A DNA stretch of 64,000 nt from Cyclaneusma minus (lineage: Eukaryota > Ascomycota > Leotiomycetes > Marthamycetales > Marthamycetaceae). Below the pieces are notes generated by a model. That model worked only from the letters and a program-made list of their open reading frames with translations, did not search any database and had not been told where the DNA came from. Positions 33,563-42,965 of this stretch are shown in pieces. The position numbers were made by a program, and so were the translations under genes. The stretch spans positions 255,870 to 319,869 of the forward strand of contig JAKZHN010000010.1 of NCBI GenBank assembly GCA_037179335.1, written 5' to 3'. Positions within the stretch are counted from its first letter, which is position 1; every line of letters starts with the position of its first letter.

Positions 33563-35231
33563 TCAAGTAAGCCCATGGTTACCGTTAACCACCTTGCTTT
33601 CGGTCTGACAACCGTCCTCTACCGCGGACATAGTCGCCATCCCCTGCTCACTCAACGACGGCAACCCAGCAGCAGCCAAATCCCTATCAACCTCCTCCAG
33701 ATGGTCCAAGAAATGCCCCTTGACATCATCCCAAGCCGCCACATCTGTCGGATGCAAGCACCCATTATCCTTCATCGCCCAATCGGTGAGCAACAACGGC
33801 ACACTTATATGGAACATCCACGCAATCGTATCCTCACAAATCCTCTCCGGAACGAGTTCTCTGGTCGTTGCGTGCTTCCAGGTCTCATACGTTTCGCCAT
33901 GTGGCATATAGCTCGCCTCATAGCTCAACCCACCGGGTTCCAGCACATGACTACTACCGCCATATGTGCCATAAATGAGTCCCATGACCTCGGTCGACAT
34001 GTTGCGGTGGTAATATGGCGGCCTGAACGTTCCGGATGTCGTGATCCACTTCGGAGTAAAGATGAGAAAATCGGTAATCGACACGCCGGGGATTTTGGAC
34101 TTGGCGGTCAGAACACAGTAGATGGTAGGATCAGCCTGGTCTTTCTCCACGCACGTCATATTGACGAATTTTTCCATGGCATATTTGTAAGGCGTGTAAT
34201 TGCCGTGCCAGGCCACGACATCAAAGGGTGTGTGGGGTTGCTGGACACTATGAAGGGTGCCGGCGAGCTTGTAGATGATCTCCCAGTCCGAAGAGTCGAT
34301 GTCGAAAGAGGCAAGTGGGATTTCGAAGTCTCGAGGCAAAGCCATGCCGTTAGATCCCACGGGTCCCAGTTCCGGAAGCTCGTAATGCGCTCCGTAGACT
34401 TCTTGTATATAACCTCGTGATGGCCCGTCTGGTAACGAAACTTTGAAGCGCATCCCGGCTTGGATGACAACGAGCTCGCCGGGTCGCACCATTAGGCGCC
34501 CGAATTCGGTCTGGATGTCTAGGCGACCTAGTTGTGGAAGGATGAGGAAATCTCCATCATTGCTGCAGAAAGCCCGGTTCTTCATCGAGGAATTCGCGGT
34601 ATAGATGTGAATGGCGATGCCCTCTCTCAGAGTTGGATCTCCATTTCCGCCGATTGTTCGGAGGCCTTGCACGAAATCGACAGACTCGGAGTCGTTGGGG
34701 AGAACAAATGGGTCCCATGCTTGTTGAGCAGCGATATATTCGACTTTTGGATTTGAGGGAGAGAAACAAGCTTCAAGCTGGATAGTCAATCAAAATTAGG
34801 ATTGCGACCGATCCGTGGGAATGACCTTCTTACCTGTGTATTTATGTTTGATTTTGTTACTTCACGATGAGCCACTGAGGGCCGGATCCGATACATCCAG
34901 CTGGTCGGTGTGAGTGATTTCCTCGAATTGTCTTCTCCGGAGCCTTGTGACATACACATTTTGTATCATCGATCGACTCGCCACAAAAGACGAACCATTC
35001 AACTGCTCGACATAGAGGTCATATTTGCACTTCTGCGGAGCATTTTGGGCGTATGGCAGAACGTTCGGACTGCAAATGTTGTAAGTATCCAACTCCAGCA
35101 ATATACTTTCTTGAGGCAACTTACATAGCCTCAGAGGCAAACCTATTTCCAAAACCGGTTTGATAGGGATACGGATCTCGGGCAGTAGGGGTGGTTGAGA
35201 AGGCAGTGCGTGCAGTTGCTCCAGGCGCCAT
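33563..35231 (-). CDS. Homogentisate 1,2-dioxygenase homologue
   Basis: Four exons (35231-35125, 35069-34956, 34900-34834, 34777-33563) give 500 residues, longer than the roughly 445 of typical enzymes, with extra N- and C-terminal tails. Early motifs are family-typical (YQTGFGN, WMYRIRPSVAH, FDVVAWHGNY). The iron ligands are intact: His353, Glu359 (HRNMSTE) and His389 (YMPHGE), at the same spacing (+6, +36) as human His335, Glu341 and His371. The family opens the ring of homogentisate in phenylalanine/tyrosine catabolism. The neighbours here are a P450 and a regulator, not the maleylacetoacetate isomerase and fumarylacetoacetase genes. It may therefore be a paralogue acting on another hydroquinone-type acid. 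Intron joins are well supported. Confidence 0.87.
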
Positions 35232-35703
35232 GTTAAGTTATCGCTTTCTTTGGGAGCAGGGCGAACTTGATCGAGTATGCTCTGCCCGATCCATCTTTAT
35301 TTGAGATCTTCCGTCGGCCGAATGTTTCTCATACATCTCGAAAGCTTCGGATATCATGATCGTGCCGGAATGAGGGGCATATCTGCTCTGTACGTCCTGC
35401 CGGCCTATCAAGTGGGGCGGCAACTCCGGCAGGTTGGCGGCATCTATCTTATCACATATCAGCCCTCACACGTACTACCCTTTTAGATGCCATTACTGGA
35501 TTCATCATCGGAAGCCTGGTTGATGTGAGGGGTTCCGGTTGGGCTGAGATGGCAATGCCGCTATCTGTTCTCGAGTCCACGACTGGAGCTTGTGTGTGCT
35601 CCCCGGAAAGTAAGTACTTATGGAGACTTCGGCATCGCCTCTCTGCCTTCTCAAGATGTAACGATCGTCATTCGTTGGACGAGAAAGCCATAAACATATC
35701 ATC
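35232..35703. promoter_or_regulatory. Divergent dioxygenase/P450 promoter with an 8-bp inverted repeat
   Basis: 472 bp between the two start codons. It holds a perfect inverted repeat, CCTGCCGG at 35396-35403 and CCGGCAGG at 35426-35433. Just inside its right arm, CGG (35418) and CCG (35426) form CGG-N5-CCG, a spacing used by many Zn2Cys6 dimers. This is a good candidate binding site for the regulator at 31246-33126, but nothing tests that here. Confidence 0.5.
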
Positions 35704-37257
35704 ATGCCGGCACTCTTACCAGAAACCTTGCCTCGCGGCTCAGTTCTTGTCCTTGCCTTCGTTGTCCTCGGCATATACTTTCTGCTCTCGCGGTCGAAGA
35801 AATCCTCTCTCCCCCTACCTCCTGGGCCTCCCGGGGAGCCAATTTTGGGACACTTGCGAGTTGTTCCCACAGATAACCCAGAATATGCCTACCAAAAATG
35901 GTCAAAACAGTACGATTCGGACGTGCTCAGTTTCAACATCCTCGGCCAACCAGTCATCGTCCTCAACAGCGTTCAAGCTGCTGTCGACCTGCTGGACAAG
36001 CGCGGTGCAAAATACTGTGATCGACCTCGTTTTGTTCTTTTCGAAGTCATGGGATGGAGCAAGACCTTGACCTTCCTTCGATGGGGACCAGCTTTCCGAA
36101 TGCATCGCAAGATTCTACAGAAGAGCTTCCAGAAGTCAAACGTCATCCAGTACAGACCTCTTCAGGAGCGGGAGACCCAGATTCTGCTCAAGGGAATCAT
36201 GAATGCCCCAGAACAGTGGGAAACTTTGCTCCGCCGATTCGCCACGGCTGTTGTTCTTGGCATTGGTTTTGGAATTACCATCAAGGATGAGAAGGATCCC
36301 TTTATCCAGATGGCAGTTGATGCATCATATGCTCTTGGGCATGGAGGAGCACCAGGAGGAACCGTGGTTGACTTCTTCCCGATCTTGAAGCATTTCCCCA
36401 ATTGGCTTGCTCGCAGCTGGTCGTTGAAGTTTGCACGAGACTGGAGATGGGCCATCAGGCAGATCCACGATGCACCATTTGCGGCTGTCCGAAAGGACAT
36501 TGAGCAGGATTGCGCCCCGGCATCATTGATCAAAACGCTGCTGAACCAACGAGAGGCGTTGCTAGAGAAGGGAGAGACCGAGGAACTTACCACGGAAGAC
36601 ATCAAAGGAGCAGCCGGAGCCGTCTATGCAGCTGGCCAGGATACAACTTGGTCGACACTCGTCGTTTTCGTGCTCAACATGGTGCTTCACCCGGAAATCC
36701 AGGATAAAGCGCAGGCTATGCTTGACGAAGTTGTGGGAAACGATCGACTTCCGACTTTCGAAGACCGAAGCCGGCTCCCCTACATTGACTTCATTGTGCA
36801 GGAAACCTTGCGCTGGTGTCCGGTTTCTCCTGTCGGCGTTCCGCACCGATCCATCGAGGATGACGAGTACAGGGGCATGCTCATTCCCAAGGGTTCTTTC
36901 GTGTATGCCAATGCCCGAGCAATGTGCTACGATGAGAAGACTTTCTCCAACCCTGAGTCCTTCAATCCTGATAGATATGTTCCGCGATCAGAAGGAGGTG
37001 CAGGAGAGCCTTTTCCAGTCGGCCAATTTGGGTTCGGTCGTCGGATTTGTGTGGGTAAGCACTTGGCCGAGGCGAGCGTTTGGATTGTTATTGCTCAGCT
37101 ACTGGCAACTATGCGGATCGAGAAGCAGATTGGAGAAGATGGTAGGGAGATCACACCCACGGTTGAGGTGACGAACGGACTCACCTCGCACCCCAAGTCC
37201 TTTCCGTGTCGCTTTGTGCCAAGATCAGAAAAGGCCTATAACCTTGTTTGTAGATGA
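35704..37257 (+). CDS. Cytochrome P450 monooxygenase
   Basis: Single exon, 517 residues. An N-terminal membrane anchor (SVLVLAFVVLGIYFLL) is followed by the proline-rich hinge PLPPGPPG, so the enzyme should sit on the endoplasmic reticulum. The I-helix oxygen-binding motif AGQDTT starts at 310, ExxR is at Glu367-Arg370 (ETLR), and the haem loop FGFGRRICVG contains Cys449. Such enzymes hydroxylate or oxidise a hydrophobic substrate with electrons from a P450 reductase. The overall pattern suggests the large fungal groups that include O-methylsterigmatocystin-oxidoreductase-like enzymes, but that is a loose match. Divergence from the dioxygenase gene suggests a shared pathway, for example ring hydroxylation before cleavage; the substrate is unknown. 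Confidence 0.88.
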   Translation: MPALLPETLPRGSVLVLAFVVLGIYFLLSRSKKSSLPLPPGPPGEPILGHLRVVPTDNPEYAYQKWSKQYDSDVLSFNILGQPVIVLNSVQAAVDLLDKRGAKYCDRPRFVLFEVMGWSKTLTFLRWGPAFRMHRKILQKSFQKSNVIQYRPLQERETQILLKGIMNAPEQWETLLRRFATAVVLGIGFGITIKDEKDPFIQMAVDASYALGHGGAPGGTVVDFFPILKHFPNWLARSWSLKFARDWRWAIRQIHDAPFAAVRKDIEQDCAPASLIKTLLNQREALLEKGETEELTTEDIKGAAGAVYAAGQDTTWSTLVVFVLNMVLHPEIQDKAQAMLDEVVGNDRLPTFEDRSRLPYIDFIVQETLRWCPVSPVGVPHRSIEDDEYRGMLIPKGSFVYANARAMCYDEKTFSNPESFNPDRYVPRSEGGAGEPFPVGQFGFGRRICVGKHLAEASVWIVIAQLLATMRIEKQIGEDGREITPTVEVTNGLTSHPKSFPCRFVPRSEKAYNLVCR

Positions 37258-37819
37258 TAATGAAGCGCATCTGGTTGTCAATTGATGAGTGCTTGTCGAG
37301 CGATCTGTTTGCTGTCTATCGTGAGTGTCACAAATTCCAACGGGACCGCTCTGGATACATGTCTCATGGGCCGCTTCTTACTTTTGATCGGTTCCGTTTG
37401 CCAATAACTTTCATCATGTAAGGTAGCTTCAAGTCTTTTGAGACCGATTGATCCCGTGTGGCCCTTCAAGTGCAGGTGAACAGCGCAAACTCGAGTAATG
37501 TGTCTATTTCTGGTGATCCCACCAATATATTATCAATTAAATTATCTACACGTATAGATCATCTGAATTTACTCCACTCAATACCGTGACGATTGTGGTA
37601 GCGTAATCTGATTCTTGCACCAGTGTTGGTCAGTAGGTGCTAACCCCCTGAGTCACCACCACCACTACCCAGTCGCAGACCACTACGCTAGAGCAGTGGG
37701 AACAACTTCACTCCCACGCCTGGTTCTCCCTCTCCCTCTTTCCTATCTATCATAAACCTCCTCAACCCTGTGTATACATGTCCAGTAAATTCCGTTCCAG
37801 TTGTTAATAATCTTCCAGT
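37258..37819. other. Intergenic between convergent genes
   Basis: Holds the 3' ends of the P450 and the first F-box-like gene. No gene or repeat recognised. Confidence 0.45.
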
Positions 37820-38527
37820 TCATCCAGCACGGACGCCCACCTCTTTTGTAAACTCCAAAACCCACAATTGCCTTCTCAAAGCCGCACATAGCAGGTGTTT
37901 CCCAGATACCCCCTTTTCCACAGTTGTGGGACAGTTCATTTCAGCCACTAGCCTCTTGCACAGCGACTCCGGCAGCAATAGCCTCTGGCGTTGCAACTCC
38001 GGCAGCATCACAATGCTAATCAAATCATCCACCACCCCTTCCTTCCCCCGCTTCACATTCTCCGAAATCTCCGCCCATTCTGCGAGACCAAGAGGACCCA
38101 ATGTAGGCCAGGGCTTGTCATGGCATAGACTTTCATACAGCGACAAAGAGCTGTCGATAAGCCAGCGCTGAGGGTCTTGAAGTTTTGAGAAACACATGCT
38201 TTTTGGAAGACGAGGATGAGGGGTAGACCAGGAATGTTCAGAAGGACTGTTGATCGGAAAGGTGGTGAGGATGAGATAGGCACAGTGTAGTCCCTCGGGT
38301 CCTTCGAAGGTGTTGCAAAGTACGTCGAATAGGATTTGTGGGCGCTGAGTAATATAAACGGCGTGGTAGGTTGGAAAAGCGTGGACTAATGCACTAAGGA
38401 CAGAATGTATGGGAAGCGCTCTAATAATGAGAATTTTAAATTCGGCGGGCAGAGTGTCGAGGGTAGCCACTGTTTTGGGGTCGGTTTTGTTTGTAGAGAA
38501 GTCGGGGACGGTGGTGAGAGTAGCCAT
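37820..38527 (-). CDS. F-box-like protein, paralogue 1
   Basis: The start at 38527 (MATLTTVPDF) gives 235 residues; an in-frame ATG at 38740 would add 71 leader-like residues. The F-box-like core is LDTLPAEFKILIIRALPI, followed by LSALVHAFPTYHAVYITQR. The C-terminal half has the motif LGPLGLAEWAEI that recurs in the paralogues at 39016 and 41533. F-box proteins link substrates to the SCF ubiquitin ligase, but no substrate-binding repeat is present. It belongs to a cluster of three diverged copies. Family-level call only. Confidence 0.65.
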   Translation of the reverse strand: MATLTTVPDFSTNKTDPKTVATLDTLPAEFKILIIRALPIHSVLSALVHAFPTYHAVYITQRPQILFDVLCNTFEGPEGLHCAYLILTTFPINSPSEHSWSTPHPRLPKSMCFSKLQDPQRWLIDSSLSLYESLCHDKPWPTLGPLGLAEWAEISENVKRGKEGVVDDLISIVMLPELQRQRLLLPESLCKRLVAEMNCPTTVEKGVSGKHLLCAALRRQLWVLEFTKEVGVRAG

Positions 38528-39015
38528 TGTTTTACTTTTGGCTTCTGGTTTGTTTGGAGAGAAGTCGGGCTTGCGTCTGAGGTAGGTGGAATATGTGGAG
38601 TGAGGATTCGCTGACAGATTGACTGAGGAATGATGGCTGTGAGGTATGAAAGGATGAAGAAATAAAGGAAGTGGAGGGAACGAGATTCTCTTTCTATGTA
38701 AGAGAGCCAGTCGTGCGCTGAATTCATGTTCTTGGTTCACCAGGCAGGTTCTCGAACCGGAGCATTTGAACCAAAGGAGCAGATTTTCCTAGTTTTTCCC
38801 TCGGTTAGACGACCCACATGGAAGGCAAGAACCTCGGATCATCGAATGTGGTACTGGCAAATATTTTGCTCCAGAGCTTGAGCTGTAGGAAATGAGGGTA
38901 TTCATTTCACTTGCAGGTCTCTTTCATATCTTTTGGGAAAACCGTACGAAGTCACAAGGATTAATATTTGCGCCAGCCAATTCGGCTACTAAGAGTCAGA
39001 ATCTAAAATCAGATT

Positions 39016-40335
39016 TTAATTATCTTCAAAACTGACTAGATAGCACAAGCCTTCAAATAGAGCCATAATTTGCCTGGCACTGCTGGCAGAAAAAAAGTGA
39101 TAGCCACAACTTGGCACGAGCTCCCAACCGATTCCCATCACGGCTCTGCATTGTTCAGCCTTGGTCGATGTACTCAGGAGCGCATTCATCTTATGGTATA
39201 TCACCATCCTCCCCTCCTTTATCATCGGCTCCGTGACTACCTCGTCCGACTCCGAGGCCCACTTCGGCATGACCGCCATATTCTCGGGCGCACAGTACCA
39301 CTCCGGCGCGGTCCGACTCCATACCCCAGAGTGATACCACGGTTGCAAGCTCGTCCTACCCAGCCTCACCAGCCCAAACAAATCCTCCATGTCTGTCCCC
39401 TGCCGCATCCTCTGCCGAATTACCGCCCATTCAACGTCACCTACAGGTCCCAAGTCTGGCCAATCAAGTTCGAGCTCTTGGCCCTGGAGCAATTTCGTTC
39501 GCACATTGCTAATGCTGCCCCTCCTTAACCTTGCGTTGGAGGAGGATGATACCACCATACGTGTGCAGGTTTCTTGGAGGCTGGGCATGGACGAGAAATA
39601 TGAGCGGGGCACCGCGTTCTCGTCCTCGCGTATGTACCGTGCCTGGTGCCATCGGGAATACAGAGAGCCAGGCCGCCTTGTGCAGATAGCGAGGATGATG
39701 CAGGCCCAGTGGACTGCCTCACGTCCAAGTTGGTTGTATAGCACCTCGAAAAGAATCCGTTTGCGTTGCGTGAGGTAGACGGCATGAAATCTTGGCGATG
39801 CATGGACTAATGCACTGAGGTCGGAGACCTTAAAAAGCGCTTTTAAAATGTCGACTTGGATTTCGACGGGGAGCACTTCGAGAATGGGAGTCGATACTGT
39901 GATTTTCTTTTCCTGTGATATCTCACTCTCTTCTGGTTTTTCTCTCTCCGTAGTCGACAAGGCGCTTATTGAAGAGAGCAACTGGGCGAAGAGCTCTTCG
40001 ATGGTAAGAGTCGATACTGTGACTTTCTTCTCTTGCGATGTCACACTCTCCTCTGGGTTCTCTCTCTCCGTAGTCGACATGGCGCTCTGTCTCTTTTGTG
40101 TCGTCTTTTTCGACAGAAGCCCAAGCCTCTTTCTGACGTTGTATCCCTGACCGTACATTCTGGGTATGCGCAGTGGGCGTTTGTTTATGTTGAATGTGAG
40201 GATTGAGGGTGGCGACTGGGGAGGGTTGGACTCGAGGGTTGTGGACTTGAGGTTATGGGTGGGGTTTGCAGAGGGAGTGATGAGGTCTGGTGGAGACAGA
40301 AGCCCAAGCTTCTTTCTGACGTTGTATGGGGTCAT
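39016..40335 (-). CDS. F-box-like protein, paralogue 2, with duplicated N-terminus
   Basis: 439 residues from 40335 (MTPYNVRKKL). The core (LEVLPVEIQVDILKALF, then LSALVHASPRFHAVYLTQR) and the tail (LGPVGDVEWAVI) match the two neighbouring paralogues. The N-terminal half is built from repeats. YNVRK-LGLLS occurs twice, owing to a 183-bp tandem duplication. STTERE-PEES-SQEKK-TVST occurs twice, owing to a 120-bp spacing repeat. Both periods are multiples of three, so the frame is kept. The extra N-terminal part is absent from the paralogues, so it seems a recent local expansion. The true start is uncertain because the second 183-bp unit continues upstream in a shifted frame. Confidence 0.65.
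   Translation of the reverse strand: MTPYNVRKKLGLLSPPDLITPSANPTHNLKSTTLESNPPQSPPSILTFNINKRPLRIPRMYGQGYNVRKRLGLLSKKTTQKRQSAMSTTERENPEESVTSQEKKVTVSTLTIEELFAQLLSSISALSTTEREKPEESEISQEKKITVSTPILEVLPVEIQVDILKALFKVSDLSALVHASPRFHAVYLTQRKRILFEVLYNQLGREAVHWACIILAICTRRPGSLYSRWHQARYIREDENAVPRSYFSSMPSLQETCTRMVVSSSSNARLRRGSISNVRTKLLQGQELELDWPDLGPVGDVEWAVIRQRMRQGTDMEDLFGLVRLGRTSLQPWYHSGVWSRTAPEWYCAPENMAVMPKWASESDEVVTEPMIKEGRMVIYHKMNALLSTSTKAEQCRAVMGIGWELVPSCGYHFFSASSARQIMALFEGLCYLVSFEDN
39889..40086. repeat. Two in-frame copies, 120-bp period
   Basis: Copies of about 78 bp at 39889-39966 and 40009-40086, both beginning AGTCGATACTGTGA and ending GGCGCT. They code the duplicated STTERE-type segment of the F-box-like gene. 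Confidence 0.8.
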
Positions 40336-40477
40336 GATGGATATGCGCCGGGGGTGTTTTTCTTTTGCTGAGTGTGAGGATTGACGGGAGCCACTTGGGA
40401 GGTTTGGACTCGAGGGTCGTGGACTTGAGGTTTTGGATGGGGTTTGTGGAGGGAGCGATGAAGAGAGAGAATGGAGA
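40112..40477. repeat. Tandem duplication, 183-bp unit
   Basis: Units at 40112-40294 and 40295-about 40477, both beginning GACAGAAGCCCAAGC. Internal landmarks match (GACTCGAGGGTTGTGGACTT versus GACTCGAGGGTCGTGGACTT). The first unit is wholly coding. The second starts in the gene and runs upstream of its start. Confidence 0.8.
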
Positions 40478-41532
40478 GGGAAAGCTTCTCTTTTATACCC
40501 ACCGTTTAGAAAAAAGAATTGAAATCTGTGCGGAGCCTAATCCCTCGAGTGCAGAATTTGGGTCGGTGAACCAAAGTGTTGGGTTTCTGGGAGGAGGTGA
40601 GTAGATACCATGAACCAAGGTTCGCGGAGTCTCCAATTTCCCGTTTTCAAGTCCCAAGGTCGTCTAATTCCCCTGGCGCTACTGTAGCCTTTGTTCATCT
40701 CGGCCAAGATCGCAACTCTCATGTTACAGCACTGAACCGTGAGGGCCTGCGAGCGTCCCAATCCCATATAGAGTCAGTCCAGCAAATCCATGTTAATCTT
40801 GATATCGTGGTCCTTTTAGCCAGATGGGCTTCCAGGTAGACAAGCTTGACAACTAGAGGTCTGGGGTTGAACTCACCGCGGAGGCAGACGGTGTATCGCG
40901 TGATGAAGGTCACAAGTCTTATTGCCGATGTTGTACTAGCCAAGTGACTGAGCTCACGTGATCTGCGAAAGAGAAACTTATGTATCCTGTTTAGTGATTT
41001 GCCAGTTCTGCATTACTGAGTCAACTGTCAAGTGCGGAGAAACAAATTCCATTGTTCCATTCCCTCTGGCACTTTCGACATGCAGTCTGTCCTTCCCCAG
41101 AATACGTCATCCGCGGTTACCCACTTTAGACTCATGCGCAGAATCAGAAATAGAACAGTCATTGTCCCCACCTCCAAACCTCAACTCCGGACCTGAGTCA
41201 CCTTACTATTCACTCTCATCAACTATCGCATTGCGAAAAAGTAAAAGTAAAATAATAATAAGTACGCACCTAGCCTGCGCCTCAGCATAGTATACACACA
41301 AGAGCTCACCCCGTGTGAGGCTGTACCTTCGCGGCACGGCCCGTTTCGCTTCGGAAGCTCCTCAGCTATAAAACCAGGTCCGTCCATGACTACTACCTTC
41401 CACTCCCACATCCCTGCAACGCCTTGCTTCCATCACAACATCTACAAAACCTCAAAACTCCAAAAAAAAGCGATCAACTTTCCGCAACCTTGCTCGTCCG
41501 GTCCGCTTCGCAAACAAAGAAAAGCGCGCACC
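40336..41532. other. Intergenic between divergent F-box-like paralogues
   Basis: Contains the distal 183-bp repeat unit (to 40477) and then unremarkable sequence. It is the likely promoter region for paralogues 2 and 3. No RNA gene seen. Confidence 0.45.
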
Positions 41533-42198
41533 ATGTCTTCGCTCTCAAGCTTCCCCCAAGCTTCCCTCAACCTCACTCCCGGAAGCCTCCCCTCCGATCC
41601 CGCAACCCTCGCAACCGTCCCTTTCGACATCCGGCACCTCATCCTCCAAGCCCTCCCGGACATCCCCACCCTCAGCGCCCTAGTCCACGCCTACCCCTGC
41701 TACCGTACCACCTACATGGCCACCCCCGCCATCCGCCGCGGTATCCTCTTCCGCATCCTCGTCCGCTCTCTCGGCCCCTCTGCACTCCACATCGCCTGCC
41801 TCGTCCTCGCCTGGACCAATGCCCAGAAAGCCCTCTCGAATCCACCATCAGAACCACCATCAGAAGCCTCATCAGAACCCTCACAGCCAATTTCCCTCCC
41901 AACAACCATGCAAACCCTCGAACACCCCGACCGCTGGCCCAACAATTCCTTCGAGCGCCTATGGCACGGTCTCTATTTCAAGAATCCCTGGCCCACCATG
42001 GGTCCCGTGGCACTTGCCGAATGGGCGGAAATTGAGAAGAATGGCATGAGTCTGGAGGATATAATACAGGTGATGGAGTTGAGTGGATGCGGGAAGAAGA
42101 CGCCGTATGAGGTGAAGCTGCGGATAAGAGATGCGCTGAAGGGCTGTCTGACGGGGGATACGAGACAGTGGTGGCAGGAAGAAGAAGAACGTTGGTGA
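41533..42198 (+). CDS. F-box-like protein, paralogue 3
   Basis: 221 residues from the ATG at 41533 (MSSLSSFPQA, context gcaccATGt); an upstream in-frame ATG at 41386 is less likely. The core is LATVPFDIRHLILQALPD followed by LSALVHAYPCYRTTYMA, and the tail has MGPVALAEWAEI. A SEPPSEASSEPS stretch is a local expansion. It is transcribed in the opposite direction to the other two copies. Codon use is very C-rich in its first half. Same family reasoning as the other paralogues. Confidence 0.62.
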   Translation: MSSLSSFPQASLNLTPGSLPSDPATLATVPFDIRHLILQALPDIPTLSALVHAYPCYRTTYMATPAIRRGILFRILVRSLGPSALHIACLVLAWTNAQKALSNPPSEPPSEASSEPSQPISLPTTMQTLEHPDRWPNNSFERLWHGLYFKNPWPTMGPVALAEWAEIEKNGMSLEDIIQVMELSGCGKKTPYEVKLRIRDALKGCLTGDTRQWWQEEEERW

Positions 42199-42965
42199 TT
42201 ATGGCACCAAGCTGCTGTAGCGCTCAGCAACACAGCCCTTTACGACTCACCAACATGGCCCGTTACGACTCGACGACGTGCGCCGCGGGTGTTACGGGCT
42301 TATGGATAAAGCTCTTCCGGGACTGGATAAGAATAACTGCGGTTGTGTATCCGGCTGGGAAAAAGGATCACCATGATGGACTAAACGACGATTACAAACC
42401 ACAGAGGATAGAATGGGCGGAAAAGCGATGGTGCGCTTGACATGTCACAGCTACTCTCACTATAGCACTTGGGCTGTTGGACAAGGAAGAACCACAACAG
42501 CCACTTTCACTATAGCATAGCACTGGGACTGTTGGAAAAGAAAGGACCAATACGACACTCACGGAAACAAGTTTCGTTGACGGAAATAAACAGATCACCG
42601 ATGGAAAAAATCCACAAAAGTTCTATGCACAACCGCACCAACGCAATGACTTCGTGAACAGATACAAAGAAGACGGGGCCGATAAGCTCCGAGTAGTGCA
42701 ATTGATGATACATTGAAATCAATACAAAAAAAACGCAAAGCCCAATCCACCCAATGAATTTGCCCGCTCCGGGCCCCGCTGGTTTCGCAAATAATGCAAG
42801 CTAACCCGCAATCGAGGCCTCCTCAGCTCTATTTCGTAACGTTCAGCTGCTCTAAACCCTCGAATTCCATCTAGTAGCGTAGGCAAACGTGCAAATTCGT
42901 TATGCCCGCTTTACGCAAATTACGCAAACCCGTCCAATACACTTCCTTGAAAATCATCAAGTGAT
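42199..42965. other. Intergenic between convergent genes
   Basis: Holds the 3' ends of paralogue 3 and of the 2-oxoglutarate dehydrogenase gene. A short imperfect direct repeat (CACTATAGCA followed by a CTGTTGGA) occurs near 42458 and 42509. No gene recognised. Confidence 0.45.

Noticed and set aside
33575..34420. 281-codon plus-strand ORF
   Set aside because: It is antisense to the dioxygenase homologue.
40790..40870. tRNA-like GGTTGAACTC motif
   Set aside because: No acceptor or anticodon stem can be formed around it.
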